Positions 1 through 9,156 are shown, counted from the stretch's first letter. The stretch: DNA of 64,000 bases from UBA1402 sp964488495 (GCA_964488495.1 CAZAUQ010000003.1:12267-76266), one strand, 5' to 3'. Notes: generated from the letters alone by a model not told the origin. Numbers and translations: made by a program.

Positions 1-1092
1 TTCGATACCCCTGACGCCGTAGCCCGGGCCAATCAGTATGCCGTCCAGTCCTGAGAGTGTTTTTTCCACATTGTCTTCCTCCACTTTTTCGGCCGGTATC
101 AGGCTCAGATCCAGACAACGGTCGTTGTAGGCCGAGGCATGTTTGAGTGATTCTGTAATTGAAATATAAGCGTCGGGCAAGGTGGTGTATTTGCCTACAA
201 GCCCTATTCGAACCTTTTTGGTGGCACTTTTCATCTTGTTGACAAAATCTATCCAGGGCTGCAGATCCGATGCTGTATCCACCGGCAGGTTGAATTTTTC
301 CAGAATAATTGTGTCCAGGTTTTCCTGTCGTATTTTAAGCGGAATTTCATAAATGCTTGGTAAATCGATGCATTCGATAACAGCTTTTTCTTCTACGTTG
401 CAAAAAAGGGCCACTTTTTTGCGTATAGTTGTATTCAGGGGATGTTCGGTGCGCAGAACAAGAATATCGGGTTGAACTCCCAATTCGAGCAATTGTTTGA
501 CGGAATGCTGTACAGGTTTAGTCTTGAGTTCTTTGGCTGCTGCCAGATAGGGGACATAAGCCAGGTGGATGCACATACAGTTGCTGCTGCCCAATTCCCA
601 CCTTAGCTGACGCATGCTTTCAATAAAAGGCAAAGATTCAATGTCACCAACCGTTCCTCCAATTTCGGTGATGATAAAATCGTATTGCCCTTTGAGGCTA
701 AGTTGCCTCATGGAGCGCTTGATTTCGTCGGTTATGTGAGGAACAACCTGTACGGTTTTACCAAGGTAATCGCCTCTTCTTTCTTTGCTTATGACAGTCT
801 GATATATACGACCAGTAGTAATGTTGTTGGCGCGGGTGGTTTTAACGTTGAGAAAACGCTCATAATGACCAAGGTCAAGATCGGCCTCGTGACCGTCGCA
901 GGTTACGTAACATTCCCCATGTTCCAGCGGGTTGAGGGTGCCCGGATCAATGTTTATATACGGATCAAACTTTTGAATGGTGACTCTGTAGCCGCGAGCT
1001 TGCAGAAGCTTTCCCATTGCTGCCGATAAGGTCCCTTTTCCTAAAGAAGAAACTACGCCTCCGGTGACGAAAATGAATTTGGTATTTTTCAC
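1..1092 (-). CDS. pyrG: CTP synthase, N-terminal 364 residues (runs off the window)
   Basis: CTP synthase makes CTP from UTP, ATP and glutamine in the cytoplasm. Reverse translation from 1092 starts with a GTG codon and reads VKNTKFIFVTGGVVSSLGKG, the hallmark N-terminus of the amidoligase domain with its P-loop-like GGVVSSLGKG. Further family motifs follow: FDPYINIDPGTLNPLEHGE, then GHYERF and TEIGGTVGDIES. The frame stays open to base 1, so the rest of the amidoligase domain linker and the glutaminase domain lie outside the window. GTG is chosen because no ATG occurs before the conserved start and the N-terminus aligns exactly with the family. It is divergent from the DUF3078 gene. Identification is secure; only the missing C-terminus is unseen. 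Confidence 0.97.
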   Translation of the reverse strand, partial: MKNTKFIFVTGGVVSSLGKGTLSAAMGKLLQARGYRVTIQKFDPYINIDPGTLNPLEHGECYVTCDGHEADLDLGHYERFLNVKTTRANNITTGRIYQTVISKERRGDYLGKTVQVVPHITDEIKRSMRQLSLKGQYDFIITEIGGTVGDIESLPFIESMRQLRWELGSSNCMCIHLAYVPYLAAAKELKTKPVQHSVKQLLELGVQPDILVLRTEHPLNTTIRKKVALFCNVEEKAVIECIDLPSIYEIPLKIRQENLDTIILEKFNLPVDTASDLQPWIDFVNKMKSATKKVRIGLVGKYTTLPDAYISITESLKHASAYNDRCLDLSLIPAEKVEEDNVEKTLSGLDGILIGPGYGVRGIE

Positions 1093-1149
1093 AATTACAA
1101 GTAGTTATATTAACTAAACTTTCTCCGATACTAAAAAAAACTAAAAGCG

Positions 1150-1180
1150 CAAAATTACGAAAAAAGTTTTGAAAAGAAAG
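1150..1180 (-). promoter_or_regulatory. Putative promoter of pyrG
   Basis: On the minus strand TAATTTTG (1157-1150) matches the Bacteroidota -7 box TAnnTTTG exactly. A TTTC (1180-1177), one mismatch from the -33 TTTG, lies 19 bases upstream. The predicted transcript would start near 1143 and give a leader of about 50 bases before the GTG start at 1092. Confidence 0.5.
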
Positions 1181-1207
1181 TCTTACTTTCGCAGAAAATA
1201 TCAAAGT

Positions 1208-2914
1208 ATGCTAAATAGGATGATTGGTGGATTTGTATTGCTTGTTTTAATACAAAGCCTGCCAATGAATGCCCAGGAAAATATCATACCCGGATATTCA
1301 TTGTTTTTAAATACCATTCCGAATCTTGATAATAACAGGCTGCTGACCAAGGAGAACGATTCTCTGAAGCTTGAACTGATCACCGATGCTGAATCTGAAA
1401 TTTCACCCGAACGAGCCTTGTTGGATAGCCTATCTGTGATAATAAGGAAAAGTCTGGGCTTAAAATCCGATACAGTTATTCTTGACACTAATGCTGCCGA
1501 CAGCCTGAGAAAGGTTTATTCCGGCGACAGTCTTAAATTGATCGATGCTTTGGACAGTCTATATTCGGGCAGAAGAATTAACGGCCCGGCGACAGCCCTG
1601 AGCGATTCCCTGAATCTGCAAAGTTCCGATAGTTTATCGGCTAAAAATATTCATTCCAAAGAGCCTGAACTATCTCCTTTACACCGTTATATAAGAGAGT
1701 ATGATGTTTTCAAAAACTGTGTATATCCAAGGCCGCCTTTGGAATTACCTGAAGATACTGTACTGGATTATCCCAAAATGAGCCCTTTATTTATGCCCTT
1801 GGTTTTCAACGCCAGAAAAAGAGATTTAAAGCTGGAGTGGAAAGAACCAAAACAACAGCCTGTTCCCGAGAGCTGGCTCCAAACGCAACTGCTGGGCCAA
1901 AACAGCGGACTCCATTATGTCAGGCGTCTGGCCAGGCAAATTCTGCTTGCCTTCGAAGTGGAACAAATCGACAAAATTCATTATCTGGAAACAGATTTGC
2001 CGGAACCCGAAAGACTGGAAGTGCCCCTGGAAACTAACCGTCCAATACAATGGGCTCCCCCCCAGAGAGTTCGTCCCCAAAGTGTGGAAGCGCTGCCCTC
2101 AGCTCCGGTGCGCTACACTCATTGGATTGTCAAAGGCCGTTTATCTAACCAGTTGACACAGACCTATGTTTCTCCCAACTGGTCCAGTGGAGGTGTCAGC
2201 AATATGTCTACTTTGTCGGCCTTTTACTGGGTGGCCAAATACGACAACAAAAATGGCATACAGTTTGATAATTTTATTGATATAAAATTAGGATTCAATA
2301 CTGTATCCAACGACAGCCTGCGCAAGGTGAATATAAGCAATGACCAGTTTCAGGCATCCAGCAAATTGGGTATAAAAGCAGTCAAGAATTTTTATTATTC
2401 GGCTTCGGTAGATTTTACCACTCAATTTTTAAATAATTATAAAACAAACACCTACGACATGAAAGCCGCCTTTTTATCACCGGCTAAACTGTATGTGGGT
2501 TTGGGTATGGACTATAAGATCAGAAACAAAGAAAAGGGCTATTCCTTTTCGGCCTTGCTTACCCCCTTTACCTATCGTCTGAATTATTTACACAACATTA
2601 CAGATTTCAATCCTAAAGCCTACGGTATAGAAGAAGGAAAACATTTCGGGCAGGATATGGGTTTCAAAATTGCAACTACCATAGATATGCAGATTACAGA
2701 ATTAATTAGCTGGAATTCTTATTTTTATTTGTATTCCGATTTTAATTATATTGATTCTGAGTGGAAGAACACCTTCAATTTTAACGTGAATCATTATCTC
2801 TCGACCCAGTTGTTTATTCATATGAAAATGAATACTAAAAACGAAAGGGCCGAAGGGGAAAAACTCATACAATTCAAAGAATTTCTTAGTTTTGGCCTGG
2901 TATATTACTGGTAA
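1208..2914 (+). CDS. DUF3078-type outer-membrane protein
   Basis: A 568-residue secreted protein of unknown function. From the ATG at 1208 it begins MLNRMIGGFVLLVLIQSLPM followed by NAQ, a clear signal peptide; an in-frame TTG at 1169 would put charged residues in front and overlaps the pyrG promoter, so 1208 is preferred. Residues about 25-190 are rich in Ser, Asp and Leu and look like low-complexity linker. The second half carries NWSSGGVSNMS, the motif typical of DUF3078 proteins, then alternating beta strands, and ends in LVYYW, the aromatic C-terminus expected of an outer-membrane beta barrel. Role unknown; a barrel location is inferred. Confidence 0.8.
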   Translation: MLNRMIGGFVLLVLIQSLPMNAQENIIPGYSLFLNTIPNLDNNRLLTKENDSLKLELITDAESEISPERALLDSLSVIIRKSLGLKSDTVILDTNAADSLRKVYSGDSLKLIDALDSLYSGRRINGPATALSDSLNLQSSDSLSAKNIHSKEPELSPLHRYIREYDVFKNCVYPRPPLELPEDTVLDYPKMSPLFMPLVFNARKRDLKLEWKEPKQQPVPESWLQTQLLGQNSGLHYVRRLARQILLAFEVEQIDKIHYLETDLPEPERLEVPLETNRPIQWAPPQRVRPQSVEALPSAPVRYTHWIVKGRLSNQLTQTYVSPNWSSGGVSNMSTLSAFYWVAKYDNKNGIQFDNFIDIKLGFNTVSNDSLRKVNISNDQFQASSKLGIKAVKNFYYSASVDFTTQFLNNYKTNTYDMKAAFLSPAKLYVGLGMDYKIRNKEKGYSFSALLTPFTYRLNYLHNITDFNPKAYGIEEGKHFGQDMGFKIATTIDMQITELISWNSYFYLYSDFNYIDSEWKNTFNFNVNHYLSTQLFIHMKMNTKNERAEGEKLIQFKEFLSFGLVYYW

Positions 2915-2963
2915 TTTTGAATATTAATTCAAACTCAAATCAACAACCTTAACAGATTTGTTA

Positions 2964-2971
2964 TATCTTTG
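2964..2971 (+). promoter_or_regulatory. Candidate -7 box for the rseC-rnf operon
   Basis: TATCTTTG fits the Bacteroidota -7 consensus TAnnTTTG and lies 37 bases before the ATG at 3008. No convincing TTTG is seen at the usual 19-21 base distance upstream, so this is a weak call. Confidence 0.35.
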
Positions 2972-3007
2972 CCTCGTTATAATTCTGGACGAAGCAAAAA
3001 CAATATC

Positions 3008-3157
3008 ATGGATGAAATTCGCCATTCCGGTTTGGTGGAAAGTATTGATGAAAAAGGCCTGCATATTCGGATAGATCAGTATTCGGCCTGCGGAGACTGT
3101 CAGGCGAAAAATTTTTGCTCTTCGTCCGGGAAAAAAGAAAAAATAATTGATATTCTT
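3008..3157 (+). CDS. rseC: RseC/MucC-family protein, N-terminal 50 residues (cut by assembly gap)
   Basis: The ATG at 3008 opens MDEIRHSGLVESIDEKGLHI, followed by a small Cys cluster C-x2-C-x5-C (ACGDCQAKNFC). This is the N-terminus of the RseC/MucC family, membrane proteins of about 140 residues that in Bacteroidota precede rnfB and in proteobacteria belong to the SoxR-reducing system. An in-frame TTG at 2969 is less likely because it overlaps the -7-like box. The gap at 3158 removes the rest, including the expected two membrane segments. Context directly upstream of rnfB supports the call. Confidence 0.8.
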
Positions 3158-3257
3158 NNNNNNNNNNNNNNNNNNNNNNNNNNNNNNNNNNNNNNNNNNN
3201 NNNNNNNNNNNNNNNNNNNNNNNNNNNNNNNNNNNNNNNNNNNNNNNNNNNNNNNNN
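3158..3257. other. Assembly gap (100 N)
   Basis: Exactly 100 unknown bases between the RseC N-terminus and the RnfB body. About 90 residues of RseC and about 60 of RnfB are missing judging from usual family lengths, so the true gap is probably several hundred bases and 100 is a placeholder. Confidence 0.97.
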
Positions 3258-3974
3258 TGCCGGAATTTTGCTGAAGCCTGCGTCAAAAGTGAAAGCCTTG
3301 ACGGACTTTTTTGCCCGGTAGGAGGTAACGATGTAATGAAGTCGGTGGCCTCTCTCTTAGGCCGGGAGGCGGTGGAGGCTGAGCCTATGCTGGCTGTTCT
3401 GCGTTGTAACGGGACTTGTGCCCATCGGCCAAAAATCAACCAATACGAAGGTGTTTCAAGTTGTATGGCTGCCTCCCTGCTGTATGGAGGTGATACAGCC
3501 TGCACCTTTGGTTGCCTGGGTATGGGCGATTGCGTGGCTGTATGCCAGTTTGATGCTTTGTCTATGGACAAGGAAACCGGCCTGCCTGTGGTGGACGAGG
3601 CCAAATGTACAGCTTGTGGAGCCTGCGTCAGAGCCTGTCCCAAAAATTTATTTGAATTGCGCAAAAAAGGCCCCAAATCGAGGCGAATCTTTGTTTCCTG
3701 TATGAATAAAGACAAAGGTGCCCTGGCCCGTAAAGGTTGTGCCGTGGCATGCATAGGTTGCGGTAAATGCGAACAGGTTTGTGCCTTTGATGCTATAACC
3801 ATCAAAGACAACCTGGCCTACATTAATTACAATGCCTGCCGGTTTTGTCGTAAATGTGTGGAAGTTTGTCCGACCAATTCAATTTGGGAATTAAATTTTC
3901 CACCCAGAAAAAAAGCAGCTGAACAAGAATTAGCTACAGGAACTGAAACGGGAATAAACGCAACGACAGTTTAA
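3258..3974 (+). CDS. rnfB: Rnf complex ferredoxin subunit RnfB, N-terminus missing in gap
   Basis: RnfB is the peripheral iron-sulfur subunit that takes electrons from reduced ferredoxin and passes them to the membrane part of the Rnf complex. The visible 238 residues start at CRNFAEACVKSESLDGLFCP, the second half of the Fes-type 4Fe-4S motif. Four more Cys clusters follow: CTFGCLGMGDCVAVC, CTACGACVRACP, GCAVACIGCGKCEQVC and CRFCRKCVEVCP. This cluster-rich arrangement is usual for Bacteroidota RnfB. The N-terminal membrane anchor and the first Cys residues lie in the gap. The gene ends 53 bases before rnfC and is part of the rnfBCDGEA operon. Confidence 0.95.
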   Translation, partial: CRNFAEACVKSESLDGLFCPVGGNDVMKSVASLLGREAVEAEPMLAVLRCNGTCAHRPKINQYEGVSSCMAASLLYGGDTACTFGCLGMGDCVAVCQFDALSMDKETGLPVVDEAKCTACGACVRACPKNLFELRKKGPKSRRIFVSCMNKDKGALARKGCAVACIGCGKCEQVCAFDAITIKDNLAYINYNACRFCRKCVEVCPTNSIWELNFPPRKKAAEQELATGTETGINATTV

Positions 3975-4027
3975 TTAAAACTTGAATACCGGGAGAACTT
4001 AGAGGAATACTCCGAAAATATATATCA

Positions 4028-5359
4028 ATGAGAACCTTTTCTATGGGAGGGATACATCCTCCTGAAAATAAAATCTCGGCCGGAAAGGCCATAGAGCAAA
4101 TGCCCCTGCCGGCACAGGTAACCATTTTGCTGAACCAGCATTTGGGTGCCCCCGCTGTTCCGCTGGTTCAAAAAGGGGACAGGGTCAAAACCGGACAACT
4201 GATTGCCAAGGCTGCCGGTTATGTATCGGCCAATATCCACTCTTCGGTGACGGGTAAGGTGTTAAAACTCGATGAAGTCTACGATGCGGGCGGCTACCGT
4301 CGTCAGGCTGTCGTCATTGAGGTGGAACCCGATGAGTGGGTCGAAGAAATCGTTTTGAATCCTACCCTGAAAAGAGAGTGCACACTGAGCGCCGAAGAGA
4401 TAATTAAAAAAATTCAGGAAGCCGGAGTAGTGGGCATGGGAGGAGCCAGTTTCCCCACCCATGTCAAGCTCAGTCCGCCTCCGGGCAGCAAGCCCGAAGT
4501 TCTGATAGTGAACGCTGTAGAGTGTGAACCATATCTGACTTCCGACCATCAGCTGATGTTGGAAAAAGGCATGGAGATCATTCTCGGAACCAAAATAACG
4601 ATGATGGCCCTCAAGGTGACCAAGGCAGTCATCGCCATCGAAAACAATAAACCCGATGCCATCGCCTTGCTCCAAAGATTGGCTATTCCCTATTCACAAA
4701 TAGAAGTGATGCCTTTGGCAGTTCATTATCCTCAGGGTGGAGAAAAACAACTTATTGACGCTGTCCTTGGCTGTCATGTGCCTTCGGGAGCTCTGCCCGT
4801 GGTCACCGGTGCCGTGGTATTGAATGTGGGCAGTGTGTTTTCTACCTATGAGGCGGTGCAAAAAAATAAACCCGTCATCGATCGGGTAGTCTGCGTAACG
4901 GGTAAAAGCGTAAAGAAGCCCGGTAACTATCTTTGCCGCATAGGAACTTCCACGCAGGAATTGATTGATTTTGCCGGCGGCCTGCCCGATGCTACAGCCA
5001 AAGTCATTTCGGGCGGTCCTATGATGGGTAAGGCCCTGATCAACACGCAGATTCCGGTAAGCAAAGGGACATCGGGCATTTTGCTGATGGACAGCAAAGA
5101 AGCCCGCCGCAGTAAAGTGTACAACTGCATACGTTGCAGCCATTGCATTGAGGCTTGTCCTATGGGCCTGGAACCCTTTTTGTTGATGAATCTTTCGGAA
5201 TTGTCTGATTGGGAAAATATGGAAAAAGATCGCATCATGGATTGTATTGAATGTGGTTGTTGTTCCTATGTTTGTCCTTCGAACCGGCCTTTGCTCGACC
5301 ATTTAAGAGTAGGAAAATTCAAGGTGGGAGCCATAATCAGGGGAAGAAAAAACCAATAA
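4028..5359 (+). CDS. rnfC: Rnf complex subunit RnfC (NADH/FMN-binding)
   Basis: 443 residues. RnfC binds FMN and is the site of NAD reduction in the ferredoxin:NAD oxidoreductase. The N-terminus MRTFSMGGIHPPENK leads into a barrel-sandwich (biotinyl-like) region (about 30-90), then VVGMGGASFPTHVKL (about 138-152), the glycine-rich nucleotide-binding motif shared with Complex I 51 kDa subunits. A SLBB-like region follows, and near the C-terminus two 4Fe-4S motifs, CIRCSHCIEACP and CIECGCCSYVCP. Length and order are usual for the family. It is separated by 3 bases from rnfD, so the two are surely co-transcribed. Confidence 0.97.
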   Translation: MRTFSMGGIHPPENKISAGKAIEQMPLPAQVTILLNQHLGAPAVPLVQKGDRVKTGQLIAKAAGYVSANIHSSVTGKVLKLDEVYDAGGYRRQAVVIEVEPDEWVEEIVLNPTLKRECTLSAEEIIKKIQEAGVVGMGGASFPTHVKLSPPPGSKPEVLIVNAVECEPYLTSDHQLMLEKGMEIILGTKITMMALKVTKAVIAIENNKPDAIALLQRLAIPYSQIEVMPLAVHYPQGGEKQLIDAVLGCHVPSGALPVVTGAVVLNVGSVFSTYEAVQKNKPVIDRVVCVTGKSVKKPGNYLCRIGTSTQELIDFAGGLPDATAKVISGGPMMGKALINTQIPVSKGTSGILLMDSKEARRSKVYNCIRCSHCIEACPMGLEPFLLMNLSELSDWENMEKDRIMDCIECGCCSYVCPSNRPLLDHLRVGKFKVGAIIRGRKNQ

Positions 5360-5362
5360 GCT

Positions 5363-6334
5363 ATGGAAAATAAACTCTATGTATCGATGTCTCCGCACAT
5401 TCACAGCGGTGACAGTATTAGCAGAAAAATGTGGGATGTCATTATTGCCTTGATACCCGCATTGCTGGTTTCACTTTATTTCTTCGGGCTGGGTTCCCTG
5501 TTGATCACTTCGGTGTCGATCGCCTCTTGTGTGCTGTTTGAATACCTGATCGGGCGTTTTTTACTCAAGCGTGAAAGCAGCCTGCGCGACGGATCGGCCA
5601 TACTAACAGGCTTGCTGCTGGCATTCAACCTGCCATCCAACCTTCCTTTGTGGATAGTGGTGATTGGCGCACTGGTGGCTATCGGCATGGCCAAAATGTC
5701 CTTTGGCGGGCTTGGCAATAATATTTTTAACCCGGCCTTGGTAGGCAGGGTATTCCTGCTGATTTCATTTCCCCAGCAAATGACTTCCTGGCCTTTGCCT
5801 AAAGCTTTTAGTCTTCAGTATTTGGATGCCGAAACCGGTGCTACTCCTTTGTCGATTATAAAATCGGGCCGTTTTGATCGTTTGCCCGATGTGCTGGATA
5901 TGTTCATTGGTAACACCGGTGGCAGCCTGGGTGAAATTGCCGCGGCAGCGCTGATCCTTGGAGGTATCTTTTTACTTATTCGCAAAGTGATCAGCTGGCA
6001 TATTCCGGTATCGATATTACTGACAGTATATATTTTTACTGCCATACTCAGAATTGCCAATCCCGAAGTCTATGCCGATCCTTTAAGTCACTTACTTACA
6101 GGAGGCCTGATGTTGGGAGCCATTTTTATGGCTACCGATTATGTCACTTCGCCCATGGTAAAAAAAGGTCAGGTGATATATGGTGTGGGTATTGGCATCA
6201 TAACTGTTTGCATACGAGTTTTCGGCTCGTATCCCGAGGGAGTCTCTTTTGCCATTTTGATGATGAACGGAGTGACACCACTGATTAATGCCTATTGTAA
6301 ACCTAAACGTTTTGGGGAGGTAAAAAAGAAATGA
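5363..6334 (+). CDS. rnfD: Rnf complex membrane subunit RnfD
   Basis: 323 residues, integral membrane protein with about 9-10 hydrophobic helices. RnfD carries a covalently linked FMN in characterised complexes and is part of the ion-translocating path. The sequence ETGATPLSIIK contains the GATPL motif whose Thr is the flavin attachment site in the family. It starts 3 bases after rnfC and its stop overlaps the rnfG start in an ATGA arrangement, which points to translational coupling. Confidence 0.96.
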   Translation: MENKLYVSMSPHIHSGDSISRKMWDVIIALIPALLVSLYFFGLGSLLITSVSIASCVLFEYLIGRFLLKRESSLRDGSAILTGLLLAFNLPSNLPLWIVVIGALVAIGMAKMSFGGLGNNIFNPALVGRVFLLISFPQQMTSWPLPKAFSLQYLDAETGATPLSIIKSGRFDRLPDVLDMFIGNTGGSLGEIAAAALILGGIFLLIRKVISWHIPVSILLTVYIFTAILRIANPEVYADPLSHLLTGGLMLGAIFMATDYVTSPMVKKGQVIYGVGIGIITVCIRVFGSYPEGVSFAILMMNGVTPLINAYCKPKRFGEVKKK

Positions 6335-6975
6335 AAAAACTGGAATCCTCATTCAAAAACATGGTCCTGGTGTTGGGTGCCATCACCATAGTGGCGGCTG
6401 CAGCTCTGGGCTGGGTAAACGGACTCACCTCCGAACCGATTCGATTGGCTGCCATAGCCAAACAGGAAAAAGCTATACGTTTGGTATCGCCCGAGTTTGA
6501 CAACCAGCCTGTGCAGGAACAATACGAATTGACCGATTACGAAGGCAACAGCCTGGTTTGTTTCCCGATTAAAAAAGAAGGACAACTGATGGGTGTAGCC
6601 ATTGAAACCTTTTCCATGAAAGGTTTCAACGGAGAAATCCGGCTGATGTTGGGTCTTAAGCCGGATGGTTCCATCAATAATTATGAAGTATTGAAGCAGT
6701 CCGAAACACCTGGCCTGGGTACTCAAATGATCACTTGGTTCAAGACAGACAAAAACAATCAAAGTATACTAAAAAAAGATCCGGGCAAGGATAAAATCTG
6801 GGTGGCCAAAGATGGGGGAGATATTGATGCCATCACTGCGGCTACCATTTCATCCAGGGCCTTTCTGGATGCCGTAGACCGGGCTTACCGCGCTTATATG
6901 GAGCATGGAGGCACCGTGGTTGATGTAGTTACAACGGCAACTATCGAAGAAAAGGAGGCACAAAATGAAGAATAA
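6331..6975 (+). CDS. rnfG: Rnf complex flavoprotein subunit RnfG
   Basis: 214 residues. One N-terminal membrane helix (about 10-32, LVLGAITIVAAAALGWVNG) anchors an outward-facing FMN-binding domain. DAITAATISSRAF near residue 170 holds the [ST]-x-A-T motif whose Thr binds FMN through a phosphoester bond in RnfG and NqrC. The start overlaps rnfD by 4 bases, and the end overlaps rnfE by 11 bases, fitting an operon with coupled translation. Confidence 0.96.
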   Translation: MKKLESSFKNMVLVLGAITIVAAAALGWVNGLTSEPIRLAAIAKQEKAIRLVSPEFDNQPVQEQYELTDYEGNSLVCFPIKKEGQLMGVAIETFSMKGFNGEIRLMLGLKPDGSINNYEVLKQSETPGLGTQMITWFKTDKNNQSILKKDPGKDKIWVAKDGGDIDAITAATISSRAFLDAVDRAYRAYMEHGGTVVDVVTTATIEEKEAQNEE

Positions 6976-7555
6976 ATTTGGAATAATAGTGAACGGGTTG
7001 ATCACCGAAAACCCGACTTTTGTACTTGTATTGGGTATGTGTCCGACCCTGGCAACCACCACCTCTGCCATCAATGGATTAGGTATGGGCCTGGCGACCG
7101 CTTTTGTTTTGATTTTTTCCAATCTGGTAATTTCGCTCATCAAAAACCTGGTGCCCGATAATGTTCGTATACCTTCATTTATTGTTGTGATAGCCACTTT
7201 TGTAACTATCCTTGAATTGGTGATGCAAGCCTATTTACCTGCCTTGCACGAGAGCCTGGGGCTTTTTATCCCTCTGATTGTAGTCAACTGTATAGTTTTG
7301 GGCCGGGCCGAATCCTTTGCCTCTAAAAACAAGGTGTTTGATTCAGTACTTGATGGAATAGGTATAGGATTGGGATTTACTTTTGCCCTGGGCTTGCTGG
7401 GTTCGATCCGTGAATTACTGGGAGCCGGCACCTTTTTGGGTTTACGGATTTTCCCTGAACAATACGGAATGCTTATGTTCATTCTGGCTCCCGGAGCCTT
7501 TGTAAGTCTGGCCTATCTGATCGCAATTGTCAACCGCATAAGAAAAGTATCATGA
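6965..7555 (+). CDS. rnfE: Rnf complex membrane subunit RnfE
   Basis: 196 residues, six predicted membrane helices. RnfE and RnfA form an inverted-topology pair that holds a shared iron-sulfur centre inside the membrane; the Cys in LGMCPTLA (near residue 26) and in VNCIVLGRAE (about 109) are the expected ligands. Length and sequence are typical. It overlaps rnfG at the start and rnfA at the end (ATGA). Confidence 0.96.
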   Translation: MKNKFGIIVNGLITENPTFVLVLGMCPTLATTTSAINGLGMGLATAFVLIFSNLVISLIKNLVPDNVRIPSFIVVIATFVTILELVMQAYLPALHESLGLFIPLIVVNCIVLGRAESFASKNKVFDSVLDGIGIGLGFTFALGLLGSIRELLGAGTFLGLRIFPEQYGMLMFILAPGAFVSLAYLIAIVNRIRKVS

Positions 7556-8130
7556 TCTATATCACTATCTTTATTGCAGCCGTGTTTGTCAATAACATCG
7601 TGCTGTCTCAGTTTTTGGGGATTTGTCCTTTTTTGGGAGTATCAAAAAAGATCAGTACAGCCTTGGGAATGTCGGGGGGAGTAGCTTTTGTGCTTACTCT
7701 GTCAACCCTTATTACCTGGCTGATATTTAAATATTTACTGGAACCTTTTGAATTAGCCTTTTTACAGACAATCAGTTTTATTTTGGTTATTGCGGCTCTG
7801 GTGCAACTGGTAGAAATTATAATAAAAAAAATCTCCCGGCCGCTCTATCAGGCCCTGGGTGTATACCTGCCGCTTATTTCCACCAACTGTGCTATTCTCG
7901 GTGTAGCCATTCTCGTAATTCAAAAGGATTACAATTTATTGGAATCGGTGGTTTTTGCCTTTTCTACAGCCATAGGTTTTGGATTAGCTTTGGTTTTGTT
8001 TGCGGGCATTCGTGAACAACTCAGCCATACTAAAATACCCAAAGGCATGCAGGGCACACCGATCGCTTTATTGGTAGCCGGTTTGCTGGCTATGGCTTTT
8101 ATGGGATTTTCAGGTATAGTAAAATTATAA
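7552..8130 (+). CDS. rnfA: Rnf complex membrane subunit RnfA
   Basis: 192 residues, six membrane helices, partner of RnfE. The Cys residues in LGICPFLGVS and TNCAILGVA are at the conserved positions for the intramembrane iron-sulfur centre. The last rnf gene; only 3 bases separate its stop from galE, so transcription probably continues into that gene. Confidence 0.96.
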   Translation: MIYITIFIAAVFVNNIVLSQFLGICPFLGVSKKISTALGMSGGVAFVLTLSTLITWLIFKYLLEPFELAFLQTISFILVIAALVQLVEIIIKKISRPLYQALGVYLPLISTNCAILGVAILVIQKDYNLLESVVFAFSTAIGFGLALVLFAGIREQLSHTKIPKGMQGTPIALLVAGLLAMAFMGFSGIVKL

Positions 8131-8133
8131 ATT

Positions 8134-9156
8134 ATGGCAGCATCTATTCTTGTTACAGGCGGTACAGGCTATATAGGTTCACATACCGTTGTCGAGTTGC
8201 AGCAGTCCGGTTACCGGGTAATCATCGTCGATAATCTTTCCAATTCAAATAAATCTGTACTCGTGGGCATCGAAAATATTACCGGCCTCAAGCCCGATTT
8301 CGAACAGGCTGATTGTACTGATTTCAAGGCCATGGATGCTTTATTCGGAAAATACGGCAATATAAAGGCCGTCATTCATTTTGCAGCTAACAAAGCCGTG
8401 GGTGAATCGGTCCAAAAACCTTTGCTCTATTACCGTAACAATCTGATTTCGTTGATGAATTTGATGGAACTGATGCCTAAATACGGTGTGGAAGCCATGG
8501 TCTTTTCCTCGTCCTGCACGATTTACGGTCAGCCTGATGTGTTGCCTGTCAACGAGAATGCTCCCATAAAACCTGCTATGTCGCCCTACGGAAATACCAA
8601 ACAGATTTCTGAGGAAATTATTACAGATTTCATCAAAGCCGGAGCTCCGTTTAAGGCTAGTATTTTGCGTTATTTCAATCCGATAGGTGCACATCCCTCG
8701 GCCGAAATCGGAGAATTACCCCTGGGAGTGCCTCAAAACCTGATACCCTTTGTGACCCAGACAGCCGCCGGTCTGCGCGAAAAACTCAGCGTGTTTGGTA
8801 ACGACTACAATACTCCCGACGGATCATGCATCAGGGATTATATCCATGTGGTCGATTTGGCCAAGGCACATGTCATCGCTCTGGAGCGAATGTTGAACGG
8901 AAAAACAGCCGATAAGCTGGAAATATTTAACCTGGGCACAGGCAAGGGATTATCGGTGCTTGAAATTATCGAGATCTTTCAACGGGTTACCTGTGTTAAA
9001 CTCAATTACCAGATTGTAGGACGTCGTCCCGGCGATATTGAGCAAGTCTGGGCCGATCCGACAAAAGCAAACAAAGTGTTGGGTTGGACAGCCCGTGAAA
9101 CTGTAGAAGAAACCTTGTTATCTGCCTGGCGTTGGCAGCAAAAAATCAGCGGTTAA
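8134..9156 (+). CDS. galE: UDP-glucose 4-epimerase
   Basis: 340 residues. Interconverts UDP-glucose and UDP-galactose for galactose use and for surface polysaccharide precursors. Extended short-chain dehydrogenase fold: the NAD motif GGTGYIGSH (about 8-16), catalytic SSSCTIYG (about 128-135) and the Y-x3-K pair in SPYGNTKQ. The substrate-binding half includes RYFNPIGAHPS and ends at a usual length. It lies 3 bases after rnfA, an unusual partner for an energy-conserving complex, and overlaps the convergent Nudix gene by 11 bases. Confidence 0.96.
   Translation: MAASILVTGGTGYIGSHTVVELQQSGYRVIIVDNLSNSNKSVLVGIENITGLKPDFEQADCTDFKAMDALFGKYGNIKAVIHFAANKAVGESVQKPLLYYRNNLISLMNLMELMPKYGVEAMVFSSSCTIYGQPDVLPVNENAPIKPAMSPYGNTKQISEEIITDFIKAGAPFKASILRYFNPIGAHPSAEIGELPLGVPQNLIPFVTQTAAGLREKLSVFGNDYNTPDGSCIRDYIHVVDLAKAHVIALERMLNGKTADKLEIFNLGTGKGLSVLEIIEIFQRVTCVKLNYQIVGRRPGDIEQVWADPTKANKVLGWTARETVEETLLSAWRWQQKISG

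Noticed and set aside
685..1029. Open frame of 114 codons on the plus strand
   Set aside because: It lies fully inside pyrG on the other strand and shows no signal or domain.
1184..1191. TACTTTCG as -7 box for the DUF3078 gene
   Set aside because: One mismatch and no -33 TTTG at the right distance.
2924..3811. 295-codon minus-strand frame
   Set aside because: It crosses the N gap and shadows rseC and rnfB; translation has no family features.
4694..5302. 202-codon minus-strand frame
   Set aside because: Antisense shadow of rnfC, which is certain from its motifs.
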